Below, in pieces: positions 15,232 to 24,204 of a DNA stretch of 37,226 nt. The notes under the pieces were generated by a model. The model was not told the DNA's origin. It worked only from the letters and a program-made list of their open reading frames with translations, and made no database searches. The stretch is from Fibrobacterota bacterium (GTDB lineage: Bacteria; Fibrobacterota; Chitinivibrionia; Chitinivibrionales; Chitinispirillaceae). The position numbers were made by a program, and so were the translations under genes. The stretch covers positions 1 to 37,226 of the forward strand of contig JAEZKC010000049.1 in assembly GCA_023436205.1 (NCBI GenBank). The letters run 5' to 3'. Numbering within the stretch: position 1 is the first letter of the stretch; each line of letters opens with the position of its first letter.

Positions 15232-17046
15232 ATGAGCAGATTCGTGGGAACGGTGCTGGCCGGATTGTTACTTGTCCTTGCGGCGGGATGCGGCAAGGGT
15301 TCATCAAAGGATTCGCAGAACACAAAAGAGGTGGCCGTCTCTTCCGGGAGCGAGTCCAGTTATGAAGAGATCCAGACAAAGGCCGAGAGTTTTGTGCCCT
15401 CAATTGGAACAGCGGGCGGGGAGATAGTACTTGCGTCCATTTCCGATCCCAAGTCTTTTAATCCGATCACATCTACCGAAACCAGCACTTCTGAATTTAC
15501 CGGCTTAATGTATGAGGGGTTGGTCACCACTAACGGTGTCACTCTGGAGATGGAACCCAATCTGGCTGAGCGCTGGGAAGTGAGCGACAGCGGTCTCACC
15601 TGGACATTTTTCATGAGACCTGGGGTACAGTGGTCAGATGGCACACCGCTTACAGCGTACGATGTCGAGTTCACTTTTAACGATCTTGTTTACAATCTGG
15701 ACGTAAAGCCAAACTCCTCCAGAGACATTTTCACTTTTGAAGGCAAGTTCATGGAGGTGAAAGCGCTTGACAGCAGCAAAGTGCAGTTCAAGCTACCTTT
15801 TCCCTTCGCACCATTCTTAAGGTCCGTGAGCCAGGAGATTCTTCCCAAGCATAAATACTCCGCAATGGTGAAGAACAAAACCTTTTCCACTTCACTGGGG
15901 ATAAAAACGCCACCCGGTGAGATGGTGGTGAACGGTCCCTGGATGCTTGATTCTTATTCGTCATCACAGAAGATAGTTTTCAAGAAAAACCCGAAGTACT
16001 GGAAAAAAGATGCTCAGGGGAATAGTCTTCCTTACCTCGACCGGCTGGTTTATCTGGTGGTGGAGGATTTGAACGGCATGCTTCTAAAGTTCAAGCGTGG
16101 GGAGATCGATTATCTTAGCGCCAAGGGAGAGGATTATCCGGGGCTTAAGAGGGATGAAGCCACCAGTAATTTCACGGTGTATCGACTGGGTCCGCATAAG
16201 GGAAGCAGTTTCCTCTTTTTCAATCTAGTGCAGGACAAGGATCCCAAGACTGGGAAGCCCTATGTGGATTCTGTAAAATCGAACTGGTTTCGCAACGAGA
16301 ATTTCCGAAAAGCGGTCGCCTATGCGATCGACAAGAACAGCATGATCAATATCGTGATGAATGGCCTTGGATATCCTCAGTGGTCACCCATGACACCTGC
16401 GGAAGGGTATTTCTTCAATTCTCAGGTAGCCGAATATCCCTATAATCCTCAGAAAGCGCTTGAGATTCTTAAGCAGGAGGGTTTTGAAGACCGTGACGGT
16501 GATGGTACTCTGGAAGATGCTGCCGGTCATCCTCTGGAATTTTCCTTCGTGACCAACAGTGGTAACAATGAACGGGTGAAAATCGCCGAGATTATCCGTA
16601 AAGATCTACAGGATTTAGGGATGAAGGTGCACTTTCAGCAGCTTGAGTTCAACAGTCTTATTCAAAAGATGGATAATCCTCCTTATGAGTGGGATGCCAT
16701 TCTTTTAGGGCTCACTGGTGGAGTGGAGCCTCATTTCGGTAAGAATGTATGGCATTCAAGCGGTGGTCTTCACATGTGGTATCCTCGTCAGGCCAAGCCT
16801 GCTACAGAGTGGGAAGCCAGAATCGACAGTATTTACGAACTGGCCGGCAGAGAGCTTGACAGAGAAAAGCGCAAGGCGCTCTATGACGAGTGGCAGAGGA
16901 TTGCGGCAGAGAAGCTTCCGCTTATCTACACCGTTCTCTCCGAGCGTATCGAGTGTCTCTGGAACAAGTACGAAAACGTGAACCCCACCATGAACAGCGG
17001 GCTTTTACATAATTTAGAGTATTTGCATGTAAAGAAGCAGGAATAA
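15232..17046 (+). CDS. Oligopeptide ABC transporter substrate-binding lipoprotein (DppA/OppA family)
   Basis: The 604-aa product is a family-5 extracellular solute-binding protein. A lipoprotein signal with lipobox LAAGC places Cys20 as the acylated residue, and a Ser/Lys-rich linker follows. Family features include ITSTETSTSEFTGLMYEGL and the segment NLAERWEVSDSGLTWTFFMR, the region in which most family-5 proteins carry their signature. The mature domain is about 540 residues, normal for OppA/DppA-type proteins. GGAGTG is placed 7 bases before the ATG. It is followed by two permease genes and AmpG in the same direction with gaps of 64, 39 and 14 bases, so these form one operon. The substrate is probably peptides, perhaps murein peptides given the neighbours, but this is an inference. 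Confidence 0.93.
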   Translation: MSRFVGTVLAGLLLVLAAGCGKGSSKDSQNTKEVAVSSGSESSYEEIQTKAESFVPSIGTAGGEIVLASISDPKSFNPITSTETSTSEFTGLMYEGLVTTNGVTLEMEPNLAERWEVSDSGLTWTFFMRPGVQWSDGTPLTAYDVEFTFNDLVYNLDVKPNSSRDIFTFEGKFMEVKALDSSKVQFKLPFPFAPFLRSVSQEILPKHKYSAMVKNKTFSTSLGIKTPPGEMVVNGPWMLDSYSSSQKIVFKKNPKYWKKDAQGNSLPYLDRLVYLVVEDLNGMLLKFKRGEIDYLSAKGEDYPGLKRDEATSNFTVYRLGPHKGSSFLFFNLVQDKDPKTGKPYVDSVKSNWFRNENFRKAVAYAIDKNSMINIVMNGLGYPQWSPMTPAEGYFFNSQVAEYPYNPQKALEILKQEGFEDRDGDGTLEDAAGHPLEFSFVTNSGNNERVKIAEIIRKDLQDLGMKVHFQQLEFNSLIQKMDNPPYEWDAILLGLTGGVEPHFGKNVWHSSGGLHMWYPRQAKPATEWEARIDSIYELAGRELDREKRKALYDEWQRIAAEKLPLIYTVLSERIECLWNKYENVNPTMNSGLLHNLEYLHVKKQE

Positions 17047-17110
17047 CTGTGATCTCAGGCTTCTGAGCGCAGTAAGGTAAAAACGCAAACAAGACGGTGA
17101 TCCGGACTAT

Positions 17111-18091
17111 ATGAGAGATGAACTAATCCGCAGAGCGCTGGTGTCCATTCCCCAGCTTCTGCTTATGTCCTTTCTCACTTTTCTTTTCATTGACCTGGCG
17201 CCTGGTGACGTGCTTGCTCAGTACCGTTTCGACCCGCGGATCAGTGCCGAAACGGTGAAGCAGGTGGAGGCCAAATACCATTTTGACAAACCGGTAATTG
17301 TGCAATACGGGCACTGGCTTTCCAGGGCAGTACGGGGAGACCTGGGGTATTCCTTTTCCCGCCAGGCCAGTGTTTCCAGTGTGATTTCCGAGCGTCTTTT
17401 CAATACGTTTCTGCTGTCGCTGCTTTCGGTCTTGTTCACCTGGCTCATAGCGATTCCGCTCGGCATCTATGCTGCTGTCAAGCAGTATTCCTGGGGTGAC
17501 CGGATCATGTCGTTCATTTCCTATTTCGGCATGTCTCTTCCCACTTTTTTCGTGGCTCTACTGGTGATGTATCTGGTGTATCTGGGCAAGGGATTACCTG
17601 TAATTTCATCAATACCGTTAAGTGGCATGGTATCGCCCAATCACGATCAGCTTAGTTCTCTGGGTAAACTGTTAGACGTTGCCAGTCACATGGTTATTCC
17701 GGTTTCGGTGCTCACGGTGACAGCTCTTGCAGGTCTTCAGAGAATCAGCAGGGGTAACATGCTTGAGGAGCTCAGAAAGCAGTATGTTGTTACCGCTCGC
17801 GCCAAGGGTCTGCCTGAAAACAAAGTAATCTACCGACATGCATTGCGCAATGCCATTAACCCTCTAATTACTCTTTTCGGTCTGGAGTTTTCCTCACTTC
17901 TGAGCGGTGCTGCGCTTCTGGAGATTATTCTCAACTGGCCCGGACTGGGGAGTCTCATGCTGGCCGCAGTCAGATCGCAGGATACTTTTCTGGTGATGGG
18001 GAGTTTACTCATGGGCGGGCTGATGCTGATTCTGGGGAACTTGATGGCTGATGTGCTTCTGGTCATCGCAGACCCGCGGGTCAGAAGATAG
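17111..18091 (+). CDS. Peptide ABC transporter permease, DppB/OppB/YejB type
   Basis: This 326-aa inner-membrane protein has about six helices. The N-terminal FLTFLFIDLAPGD and YHFDKPVIVQYGHWL segments are typical of the B-type permease of peptide importers. The EAA loop that contacts the ATPase is visible as VTARAKGLPENKVIYRHALRNA (about 224-245). It ends with VLLVIADPRVR, the usual C-terminal signature. It is the second gene of the importer operon and pairs with the C-type permease that follows. Confidence 0.95.
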   Translation: MRDELIRRALVSIPQLLLMSFLTFLFIDLAPGDVLAQYRFDPRISAETVKQVEAKYHFDKPVIVQYGHWLSRAVRGDLGYSFSRQASVSSVISERLFNTFLLSLLSVLFTWLIAIPLGIYAAVKQYSWGDRIMSFISYFGMSLPTFFVALLVMYLVYLGKGLPVISSIPLSGMVSPNHDQLSSLGKLLDVASHMVIPVSVLTVTALAGLQRISRGNMLEELRKQYVVTARAKGLPENKVIYRHALRNAINPLITLFGLEFSSLLSGAALLEIILNWPGLGSLMLAAVRSQDTFLVMGSLLMGGLMLILGNLMADVLLVIADPRVRR

Positions 18092-18130
18092 CTCCATCTG
18101 TAATTGTCAAGGATTTAAGAATTAAAACCT

Positions 18131-19207
18131 ATGAAACTGTTTGTTGATAAACGAGCACAACACAAATTTCTGAGTCACCCTCTTGCGGTGCCCGGGTTAG
18201 TCGTACTGGGTTTACTCTATTTCATGATGATCTTTGCAGAATTCATTGCTCCTTATCATTTTGACAATTCAGTTCGCGGTAATTCTTATCAGCCCCCCAG
18301 TAAAATCCACTTCTTTCATGATGGCCGTTTTTCTTTGCAGCCGGTTGTGTATCCTTATTCCTATGAATTTAACGAAATTTTTGAACGTGTTTATGTTGAA
18401 GATAAAACCCGACCTTACAAGGTGGCCCTTTTTCCGAAAGGCGATCAGGTTAAGCTCTGGGGCCTCATACCAATCAAGCATCATCTTTTCGGTTTAAAAG
18501 ATAATCCTCAGGAGTGCAGGTTTTATCTCATGGGGGCTGATGCGGTGGGAAGAGATCTTTTCTCCCGCATCGTTTATGGAGCCAGGGTTTCGCTTACCAT
18601 CGGTTTTTTCGGAGTGGTGATTACCTCATTGCTCGGGTTTTTGATTGGGGGGCTTGCCGGGTATTTCGGAGGGAAGCTTGACTGGGCACTGATGCGTTTT
18701 GCCGAATGTTTCATGCTGGTCCCGTCGTTTTTCCTGATGCTTGCTTTGCGAAGTGCATTTCCCATAAAACTGTCTTCCGTGGAAGTCTATTTTCTCATCG
18801 TGATAATCATGAGTTTAATCGGCTGGGCGGGATTTGCCAGAGTGATTCGGGGAATGGCGCTTTCGATAGGACAGCGGGATTATGTTACTGCGGCCAAAGC
18901 TCTGGGGGCTGGTCACTTCCGTATTATCATCCGTCACATTCTTCCACAGACAATGTCTTACGCCATAGTATCGATGACGCTTTCCGTACCGGCTTACATT
19001 CTTGGGGAATCGGCTTTAAGTTTTATCGGGCTTGGCATACAGGATCCTCACGCGAGCTGGGGCAATCTGCTCACCACCGCTCAGAACCTTTCAGATGTGC
19101 AGTATCATCCTTGGATTCTTCTTCCCGGCGTTTTCATCTTTTTAACCGTAATGGCCTTTAATTTTGTGGGTGATGGACTGCGTGATGCTCTCGATCCCAA
19201 CAGGTAA
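18131..19207 (+). CDS. Peptide ABC transporter permease, DppC/YejE type with large periplasmic insert
   Basis: This 358-aa protein is the partner permease. The first helix (about 18-40) is followed by an insert of some 90 residues before the conserved GADAVGRDLFSRIVYGARVS block (about 136-155); in OppC/DppC this spacing is much shorter. The insert contains FFHDGRFSLQPVVYPYS, which recalls the extended loop of YejE. The EAA loop is VTAAKALGAGHFRIIIRHILP (about 256-276) and the C-terminus VGDGLRDALDPN is canonical. The operon has no ATP-binding subunit gene: the next gene is AmpG, so the motor must be encoded elsewhere. Confidence 0.93.
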   Translation: MKLFVDKRAQHKFLSHPLAVPGLVVLGLLYFMMIFAEFIAPYHFDNSVRGNSYQPPSKIHFFHDGRFSLQPVVYPYSYEFNEIFERVYVEDKTRPYKVALFPKGDQVKLWGLIPIKHHLFGLKDNPQECRFYLMGADAVGRDLFSRIVYGARVSLTIGFFGVVITSLLGFLIGGLAGYFGGKLDWALMRFAECFMLVPSFFLMLALRSAFPIKLSSVEVYFLIVIIMSLIGWAGFARVIRGMALSIGQRDYVTAAKALGAGHFRIIIRHILPQTMSYAIVSMTLSVPAYILGESALSFIGLGIQDPHASWGNLLTTAQNLSDVQYHPWILLPGVFIFLTVMAFNFVGDGLRDALDPNR

Positions 19208-19221
19208 ATGAAGCAAATTTC

Positions 19222-20724
19222 ATGGTCGGCAAAACTGATCCCCCAAAGACAAAGCTGCTTTCCAGACCTTACCTCTGGTGTTTTACAACCTATTTTGCGG
19301 AAGGCCTCCCTTACACAATAATCCGGTCAGTTTCATCGTTTTTCTTCCGGGATATGAAAGTGAGTCTGGAGTCAATCGGGCTAACTTCTTTTTTCGGACT
19401 GCCCTGGATACTCAAGTTTCTGTGGGCACCGCTGGTTGATCATTTCGGGACCAGGCGACAGTGGCTCACGTTTACCGAGGCAGTTTTGGCTCTGCTGTTT
19501 CTGGTTGCCGGCTTTTCTGCTGCGAACGGGTCGGATGGTGTACAGATGGTAGCTGTTCTTTTTCTGATCGCCTCCTTTTTTGCAGCCAGCCAGGATACCG
19601 CCATCGATGGCTACTATATGGAAGCCCTCGATGTAAAGGGGCAGTCCCGCTTTGTGGGTTATCGGGTGATGGCCTATAGGTTGGCTATGATGACCGGAAC
19701 GGGGGTCATAGTTTCTCTTGCAGTCTGGAAGGGTTGGGGCGCCGCCTTCTGGGTCACCGCCATATTAATGGGTGTACTGGTCGCTTATCATACAGTTTTT
19801 CTTCCCAGATGCGAAGAGCCCGGACAGAGACTGTCTCGTCTTCTGATTGTTTTCATTAGTCCTGTGCGGCTTGGTGTTCTGGGTGTTATTGCTGGATTGA
19901 CCATTTTGGTTCGTTGGGTGGTGAGTTTTCCTGCATACGAATACTGGTATCAGTCTATTCCGGTAGTAAAGAATTTTTCCTTTGCATCCTGGGTCAGTAT
20001 CGGGCTTCTGGCCACAGTTACTACTGTTGCTGTTTTGCGAAAGCGACTTGGCAGACTCATTCTATCAAAGCCCGATTCCTTTTATGCCAAATCTTTTTTA
20101 TCATTTGTTGAAAGGGATCACCTTGGGCTTCTGCTTTCTACTGTTATATTCCTGAGGACCGGAGAGTTTCTTCTTTCTGCGATGGTATCTCCTTTTATGG
20201 TGGATATGGGGCTTAAGGTGCATTACGGCTGGATCTCCGGAGGGCTGGGGCTGCCTTGCTCCATCGCTGGTGCTTTACTGGGAGGAATGCTGATTTCCAA
20301 AATGACTTTAAAGAAGGTGATGTGGCCATTTCTCCTTGCACAGAATTTGACCAATCTTGTGTACATGGCTCTTGCTTTGGCTTTCAGTTCACATTTAGTG
20401 GCCAATAGTGCGGGTGAGATTGTTTCTCCCGGGTTCTGGGGCATTGCTTCAGCTGCGGCGGTACATGGTTTCGATCAGTTTGCGGGTGGCTTGGGGACAG
20501 CGGTGCTTATGACACTGCTCATGAAGATTTCAGCAGGTCCCAACCGAACATCACATTTTGCGATCGGGACCGGTTTAATGAATGTAAGTAGTCTCTTTAC
20601 AGGCGTGGCCAGCGGGTTCTTGGCCGCCTGGCTGGGTTATGGTATTTTCTTTGGATTAAGTTTTCTGGTTTCCATTCCCGGGATGGTACTGGTGGTACTG
20701 CTGCTTAAGAAAGAACAGATTTGA
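19222..20724 (+). CDS. ampG: AmpG-like muropeptide permease (MFS)
   Basis: The 500-aa product is a major-facilitator protein with 12-14 hydrophobic segments. The start YFAEGLPYTIIRSVSSFFFRDM and the motif FFASSQDTAIDGYYMEAL (here FFAASQDTAIDGYYMEAL) are diagnostic of the AmpG family, which imports GlcNAc-anhydroMurNAc peptides into the cytoplasm for wall recycling and, in enterobacteria, provides the inducer for AmpC. PWILKFLWAPLVDHFG is the family's motif A region. It is the last gene of the operon with the binding protein and the permeases, 14 bases behind the previous gene. This context joins two uptake routes for wall fragments. Whether it signals to the class D beta-lactamase in the window is unknown; no AmpR gene is seen. 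Confidence 0.9.
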   Translation: MVGKTDPPKTKLLSRPYLWCFTTYFAEGLPYTIIRSVSSFFFRDMKVSLESIGLTSFFGLPWILKFLWAPLVDHFGTRRQWLTFTEAVLALLFLVAGFSAANGSDGVQMVAVLFLIASFFAASQDTAIDGYYMEALDVKGQSRFVGYRVMAYRLAMMTGTGVIVSLAVWKGWGAAFWVTAILMGVLVAYHTVFLPRCEEPGQRLSRLLIVFISPVRLGVLGVIAGLTILVRWVVSFPAYEYWYQSIPVVKNFSFASWVSIGLLATVTTVAVLRKRLGRLILSKPDSFYAKSFLSFVERDHLGLLLSTVIFLRTGEFLLSAMVSPFMVDMGLKVHYGWISGGLGLPCSIAGALLGGMLISKMTLKKVMWPFLLAQNLTNLVYMALALAFSSHLVANSAGEIVSPGFWGIASAAAVHGFDQFAGGLGTAVLMTLLMKISAGPNRTSHFAIGTGLMNVSSLFTGVASGFLAAWLGYGIFFGLSFLVSIPGMVLVVLLLKKEQI

Positions 20725-20725
20725 G

Positions 20726-20938
20726 TTATTCCCAAGCTTTTTCTGATCTGCTTTCCGCGTGATCATAAGCCTGAATAAGCCCGGTAATAACCTCTGCAGT
20801 AGTTTCGAAAAGTGCCTGAGCTTTAGGGTCGTTAACCCGGGAAACATCCTCTCTGGCGTGAGCCGCCACTTTCTGAAGCATCTCTTTGATGTTACGGTAA
20901 TGCACATTAGGATCGTTTGTTTCTTCACTGTTTTTCAT
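20726..20938 (-). CDS. Hypothetical small acidic protein (70 aa)
   Basis: Not recognised. The 70-residue, highly charged sequence has no hydrophobic segment and should be mostly helical (KEMLQKVAAHARED, QALFETTAEVITGLIQAYDH). AAAGGATG lies upstream of the ATG on the minus strand. The stop is only 1 base from the end of the convergent ampG gene, so the two transcripts must overlap at their 3' ends. No terminator is seen between them. Confidence 0.65.
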   Translation of the reverse strand: MKNSEETNDPNVHYRNIKEMLQKVAAHAREDVSRVNDPKAQALFETTAEVITGLIQAYDHAESRSEKAWE

Positions 20939-21218
20939 TTCGGGTCATCCTTTCATATTTGTCTACCCATACTCTTCTCATAGGTGTTCATATTGAGTTG
21001 TGAAATCCTGATTCGGGGATGGGAATGAAACCTCCGCGAGGTATGCTTCCTTACTGCAAGGGGATACTCGTAGTTTAAGGAGTATAAACCCTTGGAACAG
21101 ATCCTTTTCTTTCCAAAATACGAGCAATTAATAATCCTTCCGTCTCTAGGAATAGAAATTGCACAATGAATCTGTTTGATGCAGTTGTCGAAAACATGTT
21201 CGTTTAAAAGGAACAAAT

Positions 21219-22568
21219 ATGGAAAAAGATCTGGTTCAGGGCGCAAATCTGGACGGGATGACTATTCTTCGGTTTACTCATGCTTTTGATTCCGGTGGTG
21301 GAGTTGAGCTCTATCTTCACGATCTTAACAGGACTCTCCTGCGTCGACACGACATGACCATTATCCAGATTCATTTTTCACGAGGTCTGCTTCAGCCCAA
21401 AGAAACGGTAATGGAAATGGGCAGGGGGCGACTTGTTTCGGTAGCCATTCCACCTGTAATCAGCCCTCATCAGGAGTGGAACGGAACGGCTCCGCAGACT
21501 AGTACTTTAGTGAAAAAGACCCGTAACATGGCCAGAGATTTTCTGTTGTACAATCCGCTTCTGGAGCGGTTATTTCTCCCGGTACGCAAAAAGCTGGGGG
21601 TAAAAGCCCTGGGAATCGAAGCTCACGACGCGGTTCGGATGTTTAAAGATTTTCATCGGCGCTACTCGATAGATCTGCTGAGTCTTCACTGCCTGGGTGG
21701 AGCCGACACGGCAAAGCTGATTGAAGTAGCCACCCAGGAGGGAATACCTTACCTCTATCTCAATCATTATGCAAATGAGAAGTTTACTCACCTATGTATC
21801 CGGGAACAGCTTCAGGCCGCAAGCGGGGTTGCCGGGGTTAGTGCGCGAGGGGTGCCCAAATACCTAAAAGACCGTTATGTCAGCCTCTACGACGGGGTCG
21901 ATACCACATTTTATTCTCCAGTGCAGGCTTCTGCTCCCTGTGAAAATCCCCCTCAAGATCCTGTGGTGCTGCTTCCTGCCCGAATCTGTGTGGGGAAAGG
22001 GCATTGGGATTTGATCCGGGCGGCTTCGCTGCTTCAGAAGGAGGGGGTAGCGCTTCACCTGGTGTTTGCCGGCCGTAATGATTCCCCAGAAATTAGTGCT
22101 CAGCTCCAGGCTCATATCGATGAACATGATCTGACAAACAGGGTCACTATCGTGGGACAGTGTACCACCGAAAAACTGCGTGACTGGTATAACTATAGTT
22201 CAGTTGTGGCGCTTCCCAGCAGAAGTGAGGGGTTTGCCCGCGTGCTTCTCGAAGCTCAGGCCATGGAGACTCCTGTGGTGGCATACAACGTAGGCGGTGT
22301 TTCTCAGACCTTTGTTCATGGAGAGAGCGGTTATCTGTGCAGGTATAAAGATATAAAAGATCTCAAAACGGTGCTTAAAAAACTCCTCAGGAGTGAGTCT
22401 CTCAGAAGGGGCATGGGGAAAGCGGGCAGAAGATTTATGCTTAATAATTACACCGTCGAGCATCTCACGAGCAGACACGAAGAGTTCTACAGCAGTATTG
22501 TTAAGAAAAGTGGTGTGCCTATTATAAAAAAGATACGCGAAACCGAGAAAAAGGTAGATGTGTATTAG
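21219..22568 (+). CDS. GT4-family glycosyltransferase
   Basis: This 449-aa retaining glycosyltransferase of the GT-B fold transfers a sugar from a nucleotide donor to a glycan or lipid. The N-terminal Rossmann part opens RFTHAFDSGGGVELYLHDL, the acceptor side; the C-terminal part has LLPARICVGKGHWDLIRAA and the EX7E motif E337-GFARVLLE-A with E345, followed by VVAYNVGGV and ESGYL, all typical of GT4. AAGGAAC precedes ATG 21219; an internal ATG at 21258, just before the conserved start of the fold, is an alternative. There is no signal peptide, so it acts in the cytoplasm. It is monocistronic, facing the penicillin-binding protein gene. Donor and acceptor are unknown. Confidence 0.9.
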   Translation: MEKDLVQGANLDGMTILRFTHAFDSGGGVELYLHDLNRTLLRRHDMTIIQIHFSRGLLQPKETVMEMGRGRLVSVAIPPVISPHQEWNGTAPQTSTLVKKTRNMARDFLLYNPLLERLFLPVRKKLGVKALGIEAHDAVRMFKDFHRRYSIDLLSLHCLGGADTAKLIEVATQEGIPYLYLNHYANEKFTHLCIREQLQAASGVAGVSARGVPKYLKDRYVSLYDGVDTTFYSPVQASAPCENPPQDPVVLLPARICVGKGHWDLIRAASLLQKEGVALHLVFAGRNDSPEISAQLQAHIDEHDLTNRVTIVGQCTTEKLRDWYNYSSVVALPSRSEGFARVLLEAQAMETPVVAYNVGGVSQTFVHGESGYLCRYKDIKDLKTVLKKLLRSESLRRGMGKAGRRFMLNNYTVEHLTSRHEEFYSSIVKKSGVPIIKKIRETEKKVDVY

Positions 22569-22667
22569 CCTGCAATAAAGAGCTTACCTCATGAGTTCCA
22601 TGGGGTAACGCTCCATTTTCCAGCACTAACTTGGGTCAGGTATGGTTGATTTCATTATTTTACTCAG

Positions 22668-24083
22668 CTAATTGTTTTGCTGACTGGCCTCTATGGCGGC
22701 TATTTTTTCTGTTTTCTGATCCTGTTTTTTTCTTAAAAACATCCTGAACAGCTCAGAGGCGATGTAACTGGAATGGACAGTCCAGTAATCGCCATGGGTG
22801 GTTACCACACCGACGGCAATCCGCTGTGCAGGGTCTTGGGGATGGCGGGCAAATCCCACAAACCAGTCGACTCTTCCCAGATCCTGCTTGCTGACCGAAC
22901 CGGTTTTGCCACCGTATTCATATTCGTTGAATCTGGTTGATTGGCGAAGGGTACGGAAAGACTTGCGGGCTGTTCCGTATATGGGAACTTTCCTCATGAG
23001 TTTTTTGAGTTCATCGGCCGTGGACTCTTGTATTGCTTTGCGCCAGACCTTTGTGGATCGGGTATAGATACAGGTGTCTTTTTCTGAAGAGTAAACGGAA
23101 TCAACGATGGTGGGACAGGGGATCTCTCCTCCTTCGGAAATAGAGCTGGCTAAAAGTGCCCCGAACAGAGGTGAAATGGTTGTCTGCTCGTTGAATCCTG
23201 ATGCAAACTCGGCTATTGCGAAATCGGAATCGGGTGTAAACATTTCGCTTACATCGGGTTCCAGTTCAAAAGGAATGGGAGAATTGAATCCGAATCGTTT
23301 ACCAAAATCTTCCAGAACTCCCTTTTCAAGCATGTAGAGTGCGATTCTGGCGAAGGCTGGGTTGATGGACATGGCATATGCTTCTTCCAGAGAGATGTCT
23401 TTGTATTGCTTGAGCTCTTTCTGGAGCTGGAATTTATAAAGTGTATGATTGCGACCCGAATGAGGAATTGTGCTTTGGGCTGTCATGTGGGCCGATTCGA
23501 TTCCCGCGGCTGCGGTGATTGTCTTGAATACGGATGCTGCGGGGAAAATGCTCTTTAGATAAAGAGCTTTGCCTTTGTCAGTTTCGCCCTGATTGGTATA
23601 GGAAATCAGAGCCAGAATTCTGCCGGTTACCGGATCAAGAGCTGCAACTGCTCCATAGCGGGGATGATACCGCTGAAAAAGTGAAAGGGCATATTCCTGA
23701 AGCATGGTGTCGATGCTTAAGGAGAAGGTAAGTGAATCTTTTCCGTTTATGATGAGCTGAGAGGTTTTGTTAACATCGATTCCGTGATGGGAGATGAGAT
23801 TTTTGATCTCCTGGAAATCGGCTTCTTTACCCAGGTTAACTTTTTTTGTGGTCTCTTTTGGCGGTTTTTTGAGTTTGGGCTTTTTTTGCCGCTTTTCCTT
23901 TTGTTCAGTAATTTCCTTGGGTTGCGGGTTATCTTGGATGATAGCTCCTTTAATTTTAACAGCTGCTCCAAACAGTGCAATAAACAGAATAAAACGGATT
24001 CTGCCCCTTTTGGGTATATTGACACGGCTCTGAGATCCGGTATGACGTTTAATTTTCCGAATCATCGGTGAGGTACTGCTCAT
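22668..24083 (-). CDS. Penicillin-binding transpeptidase (class B-like, compact)
   Basis: The 471-aa protein has one N-terminal membrane anchor (about 30-48), a linker very rich in Lys, Glu and Pro (about 52-85), a short region with no PBP dimerisation domain, and a transpeptidase domain (about 115-455). All three active-site motifs are intact: S184-V-F-K187, S239-I-N241, K393-T-G395. The segment VAALDPVTGRILALIS is the usual entry to the domain in class B PBPs. It should cross-link peptidoglycan in the periplasm and be a beta-lactam target. It is shorter than PBP2/PBP3 (usually about 550-650 aa) because the N-terminal domain is reduced, like PbpA-type proteins. GGAG precedes the ATG. It is convergent with the glycosyltransferase gene. 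Confidence 0.9.
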   Translation of the reverse strand: MSSTSPMIRKIKRHTGSQSRVNIPKRGRIRFILFIALFGAAVKIKGAIIQDNPQPKEITEQKEKRQKKPKLKKPPKETTKKVNLGKEADFQEIKNLISHHGIDVNKTSQLIINGKDSLTFSLSIDTMLQEYALSLFQRYHPRYGAVAALDPVTGRILALISYTNQGETDKGKALYLKSIFPAASVFKTITAAAGIESAHMTAQSTIPHSGRNHTLYKFQLQKELKQYKDISLEEAYAMSINPAFARIALYMLEKGVLEDFGKRFGFNSPIPFELEPDVSEMFTPDSDFAIAEFASGFNEQTTISPLFGALLASSISEGGEIPCPTIVDSVYSSEKDTCIYTRSTKVWRKAIQESTADELKKLMRKVPIYGTARKSFRTLRQSTRFNEYEYGGKTGSVSKQDLGRVDWFVGFARHPQDPAQRIAVGVVTTHGDYWTVHSSYIASELFRMFLRKKQDQKTEKIAAIEASQQNN

Positions 24084-24156
24084 TAGTTCTCCAGGTGACT
24101 ACAACTGACGGTAAACCATTCAGAGTTGAAGATTTGCAAAAGGCGGTCCAATTGAA

Positions 24157-24189
24157 GTAAAAAAGAGGGCCGCGGAGTATCCGCGGCCC
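24157..24189 (-). terminator. Rho-independent terminator of the FecR/beta-barrel gene
   Basis: GGGCCGCGGA (24167-24176) and TCCGCGGCCC (24180-24189) form a perfect 10-bp stem with a 3-nt loop. On the minus strand it is followed by TCTTTTTTAC. It starts 16 bases after the stop codon of the upstream minus-strand gene. Confidence 0.93.
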
Positions 24190-24204
24190 GATGACAAAAA
24201 ATAA

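Noticed and set aside
20953..21246. Minus-strand open frame (97 codons) upstream of the GT4 gene
   Set aside because: It overlaps the start and ribosome site of the glycosyltransferase gene and its product has no recognisable features.
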